DNA of 64,000 nucleotides from Geomicrobium sp. JCM 19039 (GCF_000698145.1 NZ_BAXB01000014.1:1-64000), one strand, 5' to 3'; positions 1-9,739 are shown, numbered from the stretch's first letter. The notes: a model not told the origin generated them from the sequence alone. Made by a program: numbers and translations.

Positions 1-125
1 CAGAGCACAAAGTGCAACATCGGTGGTCAAAGTGCGCACCCCGTGTTTTCTATGCAGTCCAGACTATAAGTGCAACATCGGTGGCCAAAGTGCGCCCGCT
101 GTGTTTTCTTGATACTGCAGAGCAC
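1..125 (-). repeat. 58-bp hairpin repeat units (two, minus orientation)
   Basis: Two adjacent units read on the minus strand as a CCACCGATGTTGCACTTATAGTCTGGACTGCA-type sequence in which GAAAACAC follows, and CGGTGG pairs with CCACCG. The same unit recurs at 4318-4525, 13962-14016 and 24170-24430. No reading frame is conserved between copies, so the short ORFs across it are not genes. The left end may continue outside the window. Confidence 0.75.
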
Positions 126-169
126 AAGGGTAACACTAGCCCACGCTTCTGGGTGCCAGATTGAGGTGC

Positions 170-620
170 TGGAAACGTCACAAAAGCTGATTTTTGTGAC
201 GTTTCGTCGAGGGGAATGGGTAATTCTTAAACAGAATCGTCACATAAACTTCGCCAACGGTCACAAAAAGTAGCGTAAGTGACAATTGGAGTCAATGAAT
301 GCCCAATATCTGGCACGAATGGTCACATAAAATAGGTCCTTGCACTCCCCAGCCGCCATCCCGCTACAGTCGAAGGGTATGAAGTTTGTAGCAGAGTGCA
401 GTGGCGGGCGCAAACTGTCACAAACCCCTAATTTAAGTGACAGTTCAGGAAGCGAAACGGACGAATTAGGACGGCAAATGCCTGATAAAGAGTCCGATCA
501 GTCACAAAAAAAATATATAAGACGATTAATACCTTAAAAAGCCCCTTTTGAAAGGCAGATGGTCACATCAAAGAGTCATAAAAAGCGACAGCTCTGTTCT
601 TAACGCGGCCCGCGGTTCAC
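170..620. repeat. Non-coding stretch with an array of GTCAC/GTGAC dyads
   Basis: I count about ten GTCAC or GTGAC pentamers in 450 bp, mostly followed by A/T runs; the clearest hairpin pairs GTCACAAAA at about 177 with TTTTGTGAC at about 193. The same motif and spacing style appear inside the ~420-bp repeat at 3885, 13548 and 23588. No convincing gene is present between 1 and 833. Confidence 0.6.
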
Positions 621-765
621 GCTTTTTCTCAAGTAGTCGAATGTCTGGTGTTTACCGTAACGAGCCTTCGGTTTCCTAAAACGAGGGTAAGGAACGGTTT
701 TTGAGCAATCTCAACCATTAGCCCAGTGAGTTTCCTTCATTCACATGTGGAAAACAAAAATTACC

Positions 766-809
766 TTGCTTTTTCTTTTGTTTTTATATATAAATATTTA
801 TATATAAAA
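766..809 (+). promoter_or_regulatory. Promoter and palindromic operator of the MFS-PadR operon
   Basis: TTGCTT at 766-771 and TATAAA at 789-794 are separated by 17 bp. A perfect 28-bp A/T palindrome (arms TTTTATATATAAAT and its complement) spans 782-809, covering the -10 box. PadR regulators typically bind dyads in the promoter of the gene they are paired with, so this is the inferred PadR operator. Confidence 0.55.
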
Positions 810-833
810 CTTACATAAAGAGGAGCGGTTTTC

Positions 834-2035
834 ATGTGGACTTCGGCATTTAAGGTGTTATTTACGAACCGATTACTCACATTATTTGCAGATGCATTGT
901 TATTTTTTGCACTATTAAAAGAAGTGGAACAACGTGTGAGTGACCCGACGCTGTTCGTGTGGTTTTATGTTGCGTATTACGTGCCTGTTTTGTTTTTATC
1001 GTTACCAATCGGTGCTTGGATGGAGTCCAAACAACTCAAGCGAGTCATTCGGTTTTCAAACGTGGCAAGGGCTGTTTGCTTGTTGCTTATCGTATTCCTA
1101 TTACCAGTACTTCCTCTCCTTTATGTGCTCATCTTTTTAGCGGTGCTGAGCGTGTTGGATTTATTTTTCTTGCCGGCGAGCCAATCACTTTTGCCTAGAA
1201 TCGTTCCCGAACCGCATCGCCCTCGAGCGAATTCATGGTTTCAAATGGCCATTACAACTGTTCGAATTATTGCACAAGTGTTTGCGGGCATAGCATTATG
1301 CTCAATGTACCTGTCACCTATTTGCTTGTCGTAGCGATGGTCTTCCTAGTTGTGGCGGGGGGGATGGCTACAAAATTACCAGCTGTTCGAAATGTTGAAT
1401 CCAATTGTGAAACCCTTCGTTTGCAAATTGTTGCCGGTTTTCGTTATATGCTCTCCCACACTAAACTTAGGTGGCTATTTGCTTTCGTATCCGTAGGTAT
1501 GTTTGTTGCGACGTCATTTGAGCTTGTGATTATACACTTTCTCACTGAAACCGTTCGGGTTGGGGTTGAGAACATCGCTTGGGTGAGTGTGAGCAACATC
1601 ATTGGCATCACCGCCGGCGCTTGGTTGGCACCTAAACTGATGGTGCGTCTGGAACGGAAATGGTTGCTTTTTCCACCGTTTTTATTTTTGGTCATGACGT
1701 TCGTTGTGCTACTGTTCGTGACGACGCTATCCGTTCTTCTGCCGTTTTTTATTCTGCAAGGGTTTGCCATCGGTGTGTTTCAAGTAACTGCTGTTACACT
1801 CATCCAAGAGTGGACAGACCGTAAATACTACTCCCGAGTGTTTGCGTTGTACTTTTTGGCGACGAGTGGGATGATGTTACCAAGTGTTTTGGTGAGCGGA
1901 TTTTTATTAGCGGTGAGCACATTCCAAGTGACGGTCACGATTATGGGTTCAATTCTATTCATAGCAGGAATCCTAGGCGTTTGCTTATTTCCGTACATTG
2001 GTAAATCTAACAACAGGAAGGAGAACGCTTCATGA
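834..2035 (+). pseudogene. MFS efflux transporter, frameshifted
   Basis: A hydrophobic protein of about 400 residues in the major facilitator superfamily, similar in style to the DHA3/MefA drug-efflux group. The first six membrane segments are in one frame (834 to about 1300) and the remainder in another (about 1300 to 2035); the reading passes from IIAQVFAGIALCS to NVPVTYLLVVAMVFL after a one-base change near 1295-1306. It starts at an ATG behind GAGGAGCGG. It overlaps the PadR gene by ATGA, so the two are translationally coupled and PadR probably represses this exporter. Substrate is unknown. The break may be a sequencing error rather than true decay. Confidence 0.8.
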
Positions 2036-2637
2036 GTCTGAAACACGGTTTACTCGGACTATTATCGACGTGGGAAGCAAGTGGTTATGATATAAAACAA
2101 GAGTTTGACGGGTTTGTAAGCGTATTTTGGCACTCGAACCTATCGCAAATCTATCCTGAACTCGCCAAGCTTGAAACGAACGGATGGATTCAAAGTCGAC
2201 TCGTTCAACAAGTCGGTAAGCCCGACAAAAAATTGTATCAAATTACAGCGGCTGGAAAAGAAGAGCTAGAGACTTGGTTAAGCCAACCACCTGAGCTTCC
2301 AAAACGAAAAGACACGTTTCTTATGCAAACGTTTTTTAGCGATCAATTATCAACCGATGAAGCCCTTTTTCAACTGCAAACATTTGAGCGGAAACAACGC
2401 GAAAAAATTGATGAGATGGAGAAGTTTCTAGACGATACACTACAAGGTATTCGCACCCGTCAAGCGATTAAGAAACGAATTGTTGTCGCCGCAAGTGTGT
2501 ATACACATGCAATTGAGCAAGAAAAGCTGCACTTAGCGTGGGTCAAAAATATGATGGTGACGTTAGAGAAAGCCCGAAGTATTTGGATGATGACGGAGAG
2601 GAGCTCACGTTTGAAGAGTTTGACCGATTGTTTTTGA
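2032..2637 (+). CDS. PadR family transcriptional regulator
   Basis: The N-terminal winged helix (HGLLGLLSTWEASGYDIKQEF, then SQIYPELAKLETNGWI) is typical PadR, followed by a C-terminal helical dimerisation region as in the Vir_act_alpha_C family. Start codon overlaps the stop of the MFS gene. The annotated last ~20 residues (after LEKAR) are poor; a one-base shift near 2575 gives an acidic end, KYLDDDGEELTFEEFDRLFLK, stopping at 2642, which is more family-like. Probably the repressor of the adjacent efflux gene, acting at the palindrome at 782-809. Confidence 0.85.
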   Translation: MSLKHGLLGLLSTWEASGYDIKQEFDGFVSVFWHSNLSQIYPELAKLETNGWIQSRLVQQVGKPDKKLYQITAAGKEELETWLSQPPELPKRKDTFLMQTFFSDQLSTDEALFQLQTFERKQREKIDEMEKFLDDTLQGIRTRQAIKKRIVVAASVYTHAIEQEKLHLAWVKNMMVTLEKARSIWMMTERSSRLKSLTDCF

Positions 2638-2729
2638 AATAGAAGAAGACGTAAACAGATGACCGGGAAACCAGTTTTTCAAAAAGGTACAGACAATTTG
2701 TTATAATGAGATAAGGGGTGGGGGTTCAA

Positions 2730-3046
2730 ATGAAAGTAATCACACTATGTGGGTCGACGAAATTTAAAGAACAATTCGAGCAGGCGGAGCGAGCGTTAAC
2801 ACTTGAAGGACATGCTGTCATTAGTGTTGGTTTTTTTGAGCAGTCTGAAGGCATTGAAATTACCGACGAGCAAGTACAAATGTTCGGACAAATTCATTTT
2901 AAAAAGATTGATTTGGCAGATGAGATTTTTGTCATCGATCCAGGGGGTACATCGGAGAGGCGACACGTAAAGAAATTGACTATGCACACAGCTATGAAAA
3001 GGCCGTTCAGTATTACTCAGAAAGTGGGATGGACGATGATTCGTAG
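2730..3046 (+). pseudogene. Nucleoside 2-deoxyribosyltransferase-like protein, frameshifted
   Basis: About 105 residues beginning MKVITLCGSTKFKEQFEQ, with the GSTKF start and DLADEIFVIDPGG characteristic of nucleoside 2-deoxyribosyltransferase-like folds in Bacillaceae. The frame changes in the five-G run at 2943-2947; the other frame continues as YIGEATRKEIDYAHSYEKAV and ends at TAG 3044-3046. Without the shift the ORF runs artificially into the downstream GNAT. ATG 2730 follows a GGGGTGGGGG stretch. Reaction and substrate are not established for this subfamily. Confidence 0.65.
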
Positions 3047-3822
3047 GTTAACTCAAGCAGATCATGAAGAATGCTTTGCTCTATTGAAAACAAAGGCAGC
3101 AGAAAATTTATTTATTATTGGTGATATTGAAGCGTTTGGGTATGAACAGGATTTTCAAAGGTTATGGGGAGAGTGGGATGAGCGAGGCGAGCTTATTGCG
3201 GTTCTTCTTAAATACCGGCAAAACTACATTCCTTTTGCCGTCGCACCGTTTGATGCACTGGCATTTTCAGAAATCATGCTCGAAGATTCTGAGTTTCATA
3301 TGATGAGCGGGCTGAAAGAAACGACTGAGAAGATCGAGCCGTATCTCGGTGCATATAAGCGAAAACGAGAAACGTATTATGCGAAGTGTACAACCGTTAA
3401 GAATGATTTCCGTGACGTGTCTGTAGTAGAGCGAGCGACAGAGGCTGATGCCGAGCCGATTGTAAACTTGTTAAACAGCATCCCGGAATTTGACCAATCG
3501 GTCGACGTGACTGCTAGTGACAAGCGTAAAGATGAAAGATGGTGTATCACGCTCAGTATACGTACAAGTTGGCGGACGAATCGTCTCGACAGCTTCAACA
3601 GCTGCAGAAAATACCGTCTCAGCCATGATCATTGCAGTCGGCACACATGCAGATTATAAGCGAAAAGGGTATGCCTCCCAGTGCATGCAAGCCCTTTGCC
3701 AAGAGCTAATCTCAGAAGGAAAAGAGCTTTGCTTATTTTATGACAATCCCGAAGCGGGAAACATTTATAAGCGTATCGGATTTAAAGATATCGGTTTTTG
3801 GATGATGTATACATATGAATGA
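3036..3822 (+). pseudogene. GNAT family N-acetyltransferase, frameshifted
   Basis: Starts at ATG 3036 (MIRRLTQADHEECFALL), overlapping the end of the previous gene by 11 bp. The C-terminal half carries the acetyl-CoA binding signature, with AVGTHADYKRKGYASQCMQALC and then LCLFYDNPEAGNIYKRIGF. The first part reads in the frame used from 3036 to about 3545; the second part, ending at 3822, is one base off. Total about 260 residues, the length of two-domain GNATs in Bacillus. Substrate unknown. Confidence 0.75.
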
Positions 3823-3884
3823 GTTGGTGACATTTTGAACAGATTAGCGGCTTAGGGTTTATGGTGATTACTAATTCTAGATAA

Positions 3885-4290
3885 GTTGAACGAAAGAATT
3901 TCACTGAATCCGATGACCGAGATCGGTCTTTACAGGCAAACGCTCACCGATTGTCTGTTGAAGTGCGTTTCACTTCTACAACTTTGTTGCCGATCGTTGT
4001 TCGTCACTGCAAAGGTTGCGGGCAACACGGAAAACGTTTGCCGAAAGGTAAAAAGGCGTGACCGATGGTCACCACCTGGCGAAAGCATGTGATGACCTGT
4101 CACGTATGTGACAATCCAGCCCTCAAACCGGGCACTTTCGGCCCTTAACGGTCACATATATCGCGATTTGTGACCATTAACTCCGTTTATGTGCGCATCC
4201 ACGTTTAAAACGATGATTTTTCCTTTCCAAACTGTCACAAATATGAACTTATGGGGCATTTGGACTTCTTTCCACATACCTTAGCCAGTA
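3885..4290 (+). repeat. ~420-bp interspersed element, copy A
   Basis: Begins AAGTTGAACGAAAGAA-TTTCACTGAATC and ends near ATGGGGCATTTGGACTTC. It shares long blocks with 13548-13965 and 23588-23995 and, more weakly, with 42395-42610. Inside are GTCAC/GTGAC dyads (GTCACGTATGTGAC; GTCACATATATCGCGATTTGTGAC split as arms) and the block CCGTTTATGTGCGCAT. Short ORFs across it are not conserved between copies. Confidence 0.8.
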
Positions 4291-4317
4291 GGCAGAAACG
4301 TGAACCGTGCCGCCCTT

Positions 4318-4525
4318 TTGCTCTAAAGTGCATAGAAAACACGGTTGCTGTCTTTTAGCCACCGATGTTGCCCTTGTAGTCTGGACTGTCAAGTAGACAC
4401 AGCGAACACAAGCGTGAGCGCAGGGTGAGGTGATGTCGCACTTATGCTCTGGAGTGCATAGAAAACACGGTGGACGATCTTTGACACCGATGTTGCCCTT
4501 ATAGTCTGGACTGCAAGCATCCTAC
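4318..4525 (+). repeat. 58-bp hairpin repeat units following copy A
   Basis: Two units with GCATAGAAAACACGG, a variable loop and CCACCGATGTTGCCCTT, plus a GTCTGGACTG joint, separated by a unique stretch. The rest of the gap to 4994 holds a degraded GC-rich two-hairpin unit (4689-4750) and an incomplete TCTGCGCTC-type element near 4770-4815. No gene is seen between 3823 and 4994. Confidence 0.65.
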
Positions 4526-4688
4526 TGCAGTGGAAACTGTGCTCGAGTTGCGACCGAACTGTTCTCAAGTTGGGGAATATCGCAAGAAAAGCGGCATATT
4601 TTCATAAACTAGGGAACAGAATGCGCAAACTCGGTAACAGATTAGAATGTCTCGTGTATATCCCCGCGCGGAAGTACCCACAAGACGT

Positions 4689-4750
4689 CGGCGCGAGCCG
4701 CGCCGAACCGAGTGCCGTTTGGATTCGTCCCCGCTGAGGCCGGCTGACAG
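4689..4750 (-). repeat. Two-hairpin REP-like unit (decayed)
   Basis: On the minus strand the second hairpin CGGCGCGGCTCGCGCCG is intact, while the first hairpin and the AAACGAAACCG core have drifted. It belongs to the family seen at 42709, 43358, 52482, 52888, 53176 and 58036. Confidence 0.6.
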
Positions 4751-4994
4751 GTTGCTCGTTCCCTTAACATTGAATCTGCGCTCCAATTGGAACAAAATTG
4801 CGCGCAGAACGTGTGAACTTGTGCACTAAATGGCACCGCGCTACCCTTCCAACCCAACACCTAACAGCACAAATCAGGAAAATCTTAAGGTCATTGTATT
4901 TAGCATTTGATTTGTTCCAAGGTTGATATGCAAGAACCGAAATCGCACCATAGATTGTTCTATGGTGCGATTCTCATTATCTGTATACGTACAT

Positions 4995-6149
4995 CTACAT
5001 GCCGAGATGTTTGGCAATGATGGTTTTCATAATTTCATTCGTTCCGGCATAGATGCTCGCGACAGGGACGTCCCGGTAGCGCCGGGCAATTTCATATTCT
5101 TCCATATAGCCGTACCCTCCGTGCAGTTGCATGCATTCCCCGGCGACTTTCTTCGCAAGGTCAGTCGTCCACCATTTTGCCATCGACACTTCGTTCACGA
5201 TGTCTTCCCCGTCGATATGTTTAACGATGAGTTGATCCACAAACGTCCGACCGATCTGAATCTCAGTAGCTAGTTCTGCTAGTTTAAACTGGGTGTTTTG
5301 GAACGAGCTGACCGGTTTACCAAACGCATGGCGTTGTTTCACATAATCTAAGGTAAGTTCCAACATCCGCTCACAAGACGCCATCGCGCTAATCGCAACA
5401 GTGAGACGTTCCTGCTGCAGCTTGTCCATGAGATAGTAGAACCCTTTGCCTTCTTCACCGAGTAGGTGAATCGCAGGTACTTCGCAGTCTTCGAAAATCA
5501 GCTCAGACGTACCACCGGTATGTTGTCCGACTTTTTCTAGTTTTTTGCCTTTTTTGAACCCAGGGACAGGTTGTTCAGTAGCATCAACGACGATCAGGCT
5601 CAATCCTTGATGGGCTTTTTTTGCGTTCGAATCGGTTTTGCAGACGACAACAACGAAGTTGGATAGACTGCCATTTGTAATAAAAATCTTCTCTCCATTT
5701 AACACGTACGAATCGCCGTTTTTGACTGCGGTCGTAGTAATGGCTGACAAATCTGAGCCTGTACCGGGTTCGGTCATGGCAACCGACGATATGAGTTCTC
5801 CGGTTGTTGCTTTTGTTAGCCATTTTTGCTTCTGCTCTTCTGTCCCAAAGGCTTCAATATACGGCATGACAATGTCATTGTGGACGCCGGGACCCATGAG
5901 GCCTGTACCCACTCGCTCGAGCTCTTCCCCAAGGATCGCAGAGTAGCCGAAGTCAGCTTCGATGCCGCCGTATGATTCGTCTGCCCACGGGCAAAGGTAC
6001 CCTAATTCGCCGAGGTCTTTCCAAAAGGAAAGCGGGACTTCTTTTTCTCGTTCCCATGAATCAAAGTAAGGTCGAACGTTTTTGTCTAAATATGAGCGGA
6101 GTGACTTTTGAAATAATTCATGACTTTCAGTAAAAAACGGGCGTGTCAT
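4995..6149 (-). CDS. Acyl-CoA dehydrogenase
   Basis: An FAD-dependent enzyme that oxidises acyl-CoA thioesters to 2-enoyl-CoA in fatty or branched-chain acid breakdown. It shows the family signatures VAMTEPGTGSDLSAI around residue 125 and, near the C terminus, QLHGGYGYMEEYEIARRYRDVPV followed by IYAGTNEIMKTIIAKHLG. I choose ATG 6149 (MTRPFFTESHELF) because GGGGAG lies about 8 bp upstream; the longer ORF from 6182 has no spacing for that site. Length about 384 residues matches short-chain acyl-CoA dehydrogenases. It stands alone and is divergent from the HAD gene; the specific acyl chain cannot be told. Confidence 0.92.
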   Translation of the reverse strand: MTRPFFTESHELFQKSLRSYLDKNVRPYFDSWEREKEVPLSFWKDLGELGYLCPWADESYGGIEADFGYSAILGEELERVGTGLMGPGVHNDIVMPYIEAFGTEEQKQKWLTKATTGELISSVAMTEPGTGSDLSAITTTAVKNGDSYVLNGEKIFITNGSLSNFVVVVCKTDSNAKKAHQGLSLIVVDATEQPVPGFKKGKKLEKVGQHTGGTSELIFEDCEVPAIHLLGEEGKGFYYLMDKLQQERLTVAISAMASCERMLELTLDYVKQRHAFGKPVSSFQNTQFKLAELATEIQIGRTFVDQLIVKHIDGEDIVNEVSMAKWWTTDLAKKVAGECMQLHGGYGYMEEYEIARRYRDVPVASIYAGTNEIMKTIIAKHLGM

Positions 6150-6230
6150 CTTCATCTCCCCAATCATTCGTGATGTATTCACTGTATTTATTATACAATA
6201 GAGTGAGTATAGAGAAAGGAGTGAAGACCA

Positions 6231-6866
6231 ATCGATAGCATCATTTTTGACCTAGATGGAACGCTTTGGGATTCGAGTGAGACCGTTTTAAAAACGTACA
6301 ATCAAGCCATTAGTGCTCACCCAACACTAGAGCAGCCCATAACGGTAGAACAATTAGGGAGCACGATGGGCTTGCAAGCGAAAGAAATTGGAGAAAAGCT
6401 CTTTCCACAGTTAGACGAACAAGAACGAATGCAATTACTCGGTGAAGTAGAACGTAAAGAAAACGAACAACTTCTTCTGGAAGGAGGCAGATTGTACCCA
6501 CAACTGGAAGAAGTGTTGGCTGAACTGTCCTCCTCCTATGCGCTCTACATCGTTAGTAATTGCCAAGAAGGGTACATTGAAGCTTTTTATGCGTACCATC
6601 AACTCGGGAAGTACTTTAAAGACTTTGAAAACCCAGGGCGCACCGGGCTATCAAAAGGTGAGAACATTACGCTTGTCATGGAGAGAAATCAGCTTCACTC
6701 CCCAGTGTACGTCGGCGACACAGTCGGGGATCAGAAAGCGGCTCAGCTAGCAGGAATTCCGTTTATTTATGCTGAATATGGCTTCGGTGAGGCGGATCAT
6801 TTTGATCAGAAAATCAAACATCTAGCCGAGTTGCCAAGTGCCATAAAACAAATTGAGAAGTCGTAA
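6231..6866 (+). CDS. HAD family hydrolase (apparent ATC start)
   Basis: A haloacid-dehalogenase phosphatase of about 211 residues. Motif I is FDLDGTLWDS at the N terminus, motif II is YIVSNCQ, and the third motif is PVYVGDTVGDQKAA. Homologues of this type begin MDSIIFDLDGTLWD; here the equivalent first codon is ATC at 6231, 9 bp after AAAGGAG, and no in-frame ATG, GTG or TTG lies between it and the upstream TGA at 6222. The first in-frame ATG (6366) would delete the catalytic aspartates. So either a rare ATC start or a G-to-C substitution/error. Substrate unknown. Confidence 0.82.
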   Translation: MDSIIFDLDGTLWDSSETVLKTYNQAISAHPTLEQPITVEQLGSTMGLQAKEIGEKLFPQLDEQERMQLLGEVERKENEQLLLEGGRLYPQLEEVLAELSSSYALYIVSNCQEGYIEAFYAYHQLGKYFKDFENPGRTGLSKGENITLVMERNQLHSPVYVGDTVGDQKAAQLAGIPFIYAEYGFGEADHFDQKIKHLAELPSAIKQIEKS

Positions 6867-6872
6867 ACGACT

Positions 6873-6911
6873 AAAACCCGGATGGCCGTTGATAGGACAT
6901 CCGGGTTTTTA
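6873..6911 (+). terminator. Terminator after the HAD gene
   Basis: AAACCCGGATG pairs with CATCCGGGTTT around a 13-nt loop, followed by a T run at 6906-6910. Confidence 0.85.
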
Positions 6912-6970
6912 TGGAGGATCGAGAAGGTGAGGCGGCGACCTTCGCCACTCTACGTTTAATTGGTAAATTA

Positions 6971-7200
6971 TAGGAGAATGGTGATCTAGATCACGCCCAA
7001 AATGATCTAGATCACGTTAAAACGCTGGTATTTTCCAGTAACTGTGCGATCTAGATCATTTTCATGTTGATCTAGACCATTTTTTACTGTTTTCAGCACC
7101 GCCGGTGCTGACGGCCGTTCGTTTTTGGGAGTTTTTAGGAGAATGGTGATCTAGATCACCCTACAACAACGCACTTTACCTTATACTCGGCGATCTATGA
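6971..7200. repeat. Cluster of GATCTAGATC palindromes
   Basis: Exact GATCTAGATC at 6983, 7004, 7048 and 7148, plus a one-mismatch site at 7069. The phrase TAGGAGAATGGTGATCTAGA occurs at both 6971 and 7136. A CAGCACC/GGTGCTG hairpin at 7094-7110 and a degraded REP-like unit at 7255-7300 follow. No gene is seen between 6912 and 7410. Confidence 0.75.
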
Positions 7201-7410
7201 CCGTTCGTTTCTTCAACCCCGATTAGTCATATCAACCTTAAGAGCTAGCAACTATCGACACCGGAGGTGCAGAAGATAAACCGAACGGCATGCCGGCGTC
7301 TAGTTAGCCCTTTGTGACAGAGAAGGCTCGTGCAGATTCTGAACGGACGGTTAATGTAGTGACAACCGCAAGAACTAGCGCATTTCTCTCGTATAACATC
7401 ATCTCCTAAT

Positions 7411-7440
7411 GAAAAACCCGCTGCATGAGCAGCGGGTTAC
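7411..7440 (-). terminator. Terminator of the DUF1450 gene
   Basis: On the minus strand AACCCGCTGC, loop TCAT, GCAGCGGGTT and then a run of T. It overlaps the last codon of the gene. Confidence 0.85.
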
Positions 7441-7685
7441 ATGGAGTAAAGTTCGAGCTCCACTTCGATGCGGAACTTGAGTTTTTCGAGGCATTCTTCG
7501 GGCGTGTCGCCGAAAACCCGATTGCCGTTTACGACGGCAAAGGGGCGTACCGCACAAAGTCCGCATTGGGAGAGGCATTCGTTTGTGACGACATCCACTT
7601 CGGGGTACTTGTCTTCTAATATGGCTTCAACGTCTATATTCGTCATCGAACTGCTCTGGCAGAGCTCGACGATAATTATTCCCAT
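7437..7685 (-). CDS. DUF1450 (YuzB-like) protein
   Basis: An 82-residue soluble protein resembling YuzB of Bacillus subtilis. It keeps the four-cysteine layout of that family (ELCQSS near the N terminus, then NECLSQCGLCAVRPFAVVNG), followed by VFGDTPEECLEKL. This resembles a thioredoxin-like [2Fe-2S] ferredoxin arrangement, but no function is established. GGTGATC precedes ATG 7685. It is the last gene of a short unit with the membrane protein upstream (gap of 8 bp). Confidence 0.82.
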   Translation of the reverse strand: MGIIIVELCQSSSMTNIDVEAILEDKYPEVDVVTNECLSQCGLCAVRPFAVVNGNRVFGDTPEECLEKLKFRIEVELELYSM

Positions 7686-7693
7686 CAGATCAC

Positions 7694-8191
7694 CTACTTC
7701 GTTGTGCGTTTAGGGGGATAGAGATGGACGACTCGGATCATGACGAACAAAATGTAGACGATGCTCATCACGATCCAGACGGTTTGCAACCAATCAACGG
7801 TCGTTAGAATCATAATGCTCAGCCCGATGACTGGGATGATGGAAGCAAAGGCAGAGATTTTGTACAACATAAAAAAGCTCATTTTCCGCTTTACAATTCG
7901 AGCGTACATCATCAAAAACAGTGTAATGAATACGAGTGGTGTGAGAATGGTAAGTACGAAAAACGGATAATACAAAAATGTGAAATACACAAAAAAGATC
8001 GGCAAGGCGAGTTCTGCAGCCATATTCTCGCCGGAAAGCACCATCTGAAGTCCAAGCGGAATGCTCACGATAAACAAAATAAAACAAAGAAACACAATTG
8101 GCAATCCGAAACCTTCCCGGTTAAGCGTAAAAACCGCTTGCTTTTCGGGAAGCCGGATACTTAGTCGTAGAAATTCAAGGATTGTTTTCAT
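7694..8191 (-). CDS. Putative four- or five-TM membrane protein
   Basis: 165 residues with hydrophobic segments at roughly 28-50, 65-85, 88-108, 118-138 and 140-155, separated by short basic loops (RIVKRKM). The topology resembles Yip1/DUF1189-type proteins, but I see no diagnostic motif, so the family is unassigned. It ends 8 bp before the DUF1450 gene in the same orientation. Confidence 0.6.
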   Translation of the reverse strand: MKTILEFLRLSIRLPEKQAVFTLNREGFGLPIVFLCFILFIVSIPLGLQMVLSGENMAAELALPIFFVYFTFLYYPFFVLTILTPLVFITLFLMMYARIVKRKMSFFMLYKISAFASIIPVIGLSIMILTTVDWLQTVWIVMSIVYILFVMIRVVHLYPPKRTTK

Positions 8192-8275
8192 AAAGGCTCG
8201 CCTTTCTGAGCAGTGATTATACGTTTAGTATACTAAATGCACGAAAGGGGATGCCATAAAAAGAAACCCTCCGAG

Positions 8276-9727
8276 CTAGAGGATTTCCCATTGTGTTCCT
8301 TGGATTGTCACATTTGTGTCGTTTGTAAATGTGTTAAACCCGGTTGCGTCTTCACTCGGGAAGATCCGACTTGTGAACACGGCTTCGCCACCGTTGACGA
8401 AAATTTCTACGGAGGAGTGGTCCATGAAAACGTGGAGGGTATGGCAATGTTCAGTAAGGGTGAGTGCGGGTGGTGCCTTCACTCGTTGCAGGTACTTCGC
8501 CTGAAAGGCTCCGGTCGAGTGTGAGCTGTTTCGTTTCCATGTCATAGGTGAGTACCGTTTGCTCGGACTCGCTCGTTCTCATGTTGATCCCGTACGTACT
8601 CGACGTCTCTACCGGTGTGAAAGTGACGTATGCTTCGTAAACATGACCAAATGTCCTCGTTGTTGTATCTGAGAAATGCGTAGAAGCTCCCCGTTGTGTC
8701 GTCAGTTCGGCAACGGGGTTTTGCAAGAGGCGATCACCTGAAATCGTTAGTTCACGAGGGATGGTGAGGCAATGTGCCCATTCGTCTCGCTCAGTCGGTA
8801 CGGAACGGTCAGGCAGCCCCATCCACCCGATGAGAATTCGTCGGCCGTCTGGACGGGTTGTTGTTTGCGGCGCATAAAAGTCAAACCCGTGATCAAGCTC
8901 TCTAAAAGGGCCGTGGCTCATCGAGCCGTCAGAAACGTTTAGCTTTGACCCGAGAATGTATCCGCTTTGGAAAATGTTTCGATAAGCATCGCCTTTTGCC
9001 TCTAATCCTTGGGGGCAAAAGAGTAACACACCGTGACTGTCGAGTTCAAAGTAATCGGGACATTCCCACATGTATCCAAATTTACCGAGGGATGTATTTA
9101 TTTCTCCGACGAGTGTCCAATCTAAGAGATCAGTAGAGGAGTACAGCAACGCGCACCCGGTGATGTCTTCACGTTGTGCACCGATGACAAAGTAATACTG
9201 ATCATTTTTTTGCCATACTTTTGGGTCGCGCACGTGTTCAGTGTAGCCTGGCGGCGAACCTTCGACAACGGGCGAAGATAGTTTTTCGATGCTGCCGTCT
9301 GCTTCATAATTGCAAGACACTGGTTCGGTGTTCGCTCCCAATTGGAATCTCTCTCGTTTCCTGTGTATAACAAGTACAATTGCTCATCAACAACAATGCC
9401 ACTGCCCGAATACGCACCATGACTTTCAAACGATTCTTCTGGTTCAATGGCGACCCCTTGACCTTGCCACAAAACGAGGTTTGTTGATGTTGTATGATAC
9501 CAATGTTTAAGCCCATGAACGGCTCCGTATGGAAACCATTGGTAAAAGAGATGGTACTGCCCGTTATAAAAGCAGAAGCCGTTTGGATCATTGAGCAAGC
9601 CCGTTGGCGGCTGAATATGATAGTGTTGCCGCCAAGGAGCGTGATCTACGACGTGCAAAAGTCGGGATTCTTCAGTTTTTGACATGGCAGAATACGGTCG
9701 GTATCGTTCCTCTTTCGTCCACTCCAT
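8276..9727 (-). pseudogene. scrB: Sucrose-6-phosphate hydrolase (GH32), frameshifted twice
   Basis: Hydrolyses sucrose 6-phosphate, produced by the sucrose PTS, to glucose 6-phosphate and fructose. The beta-propeller hallmarks are visible across three frames: PPTGLLNDPNG (nucleophile Asp) near residue 45, YTEHVRDPKVW (transition-state Asp), and MWECPDYFEL (acid/base Glu), with the C-terminal sandwich ending [21 protein letters not shown]. Frame changes lie near 9325 and near 8470-8540. ATG 9727 follows GAGGTGATC. Last gene of the scr operon, 12 bp after the EIIBC gene. Joined length about 484 residues is normal, so the breaks are probably base-call errors. Confidence 0.88.
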
Positions 9728-9739
9728 CTGATCACCTCA

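Noticed and set aside
1444..1770. 108-residue minus-strand ORF
   Set aside because: Shadow of the MFS transporter second half, basic and low-complexity.
3886..4092. 68-residue ORF at the start of repeat copy A
   Set aside because: The equivalent positions of copies B and C carry stops or frame changes; it begins inside the repeat.
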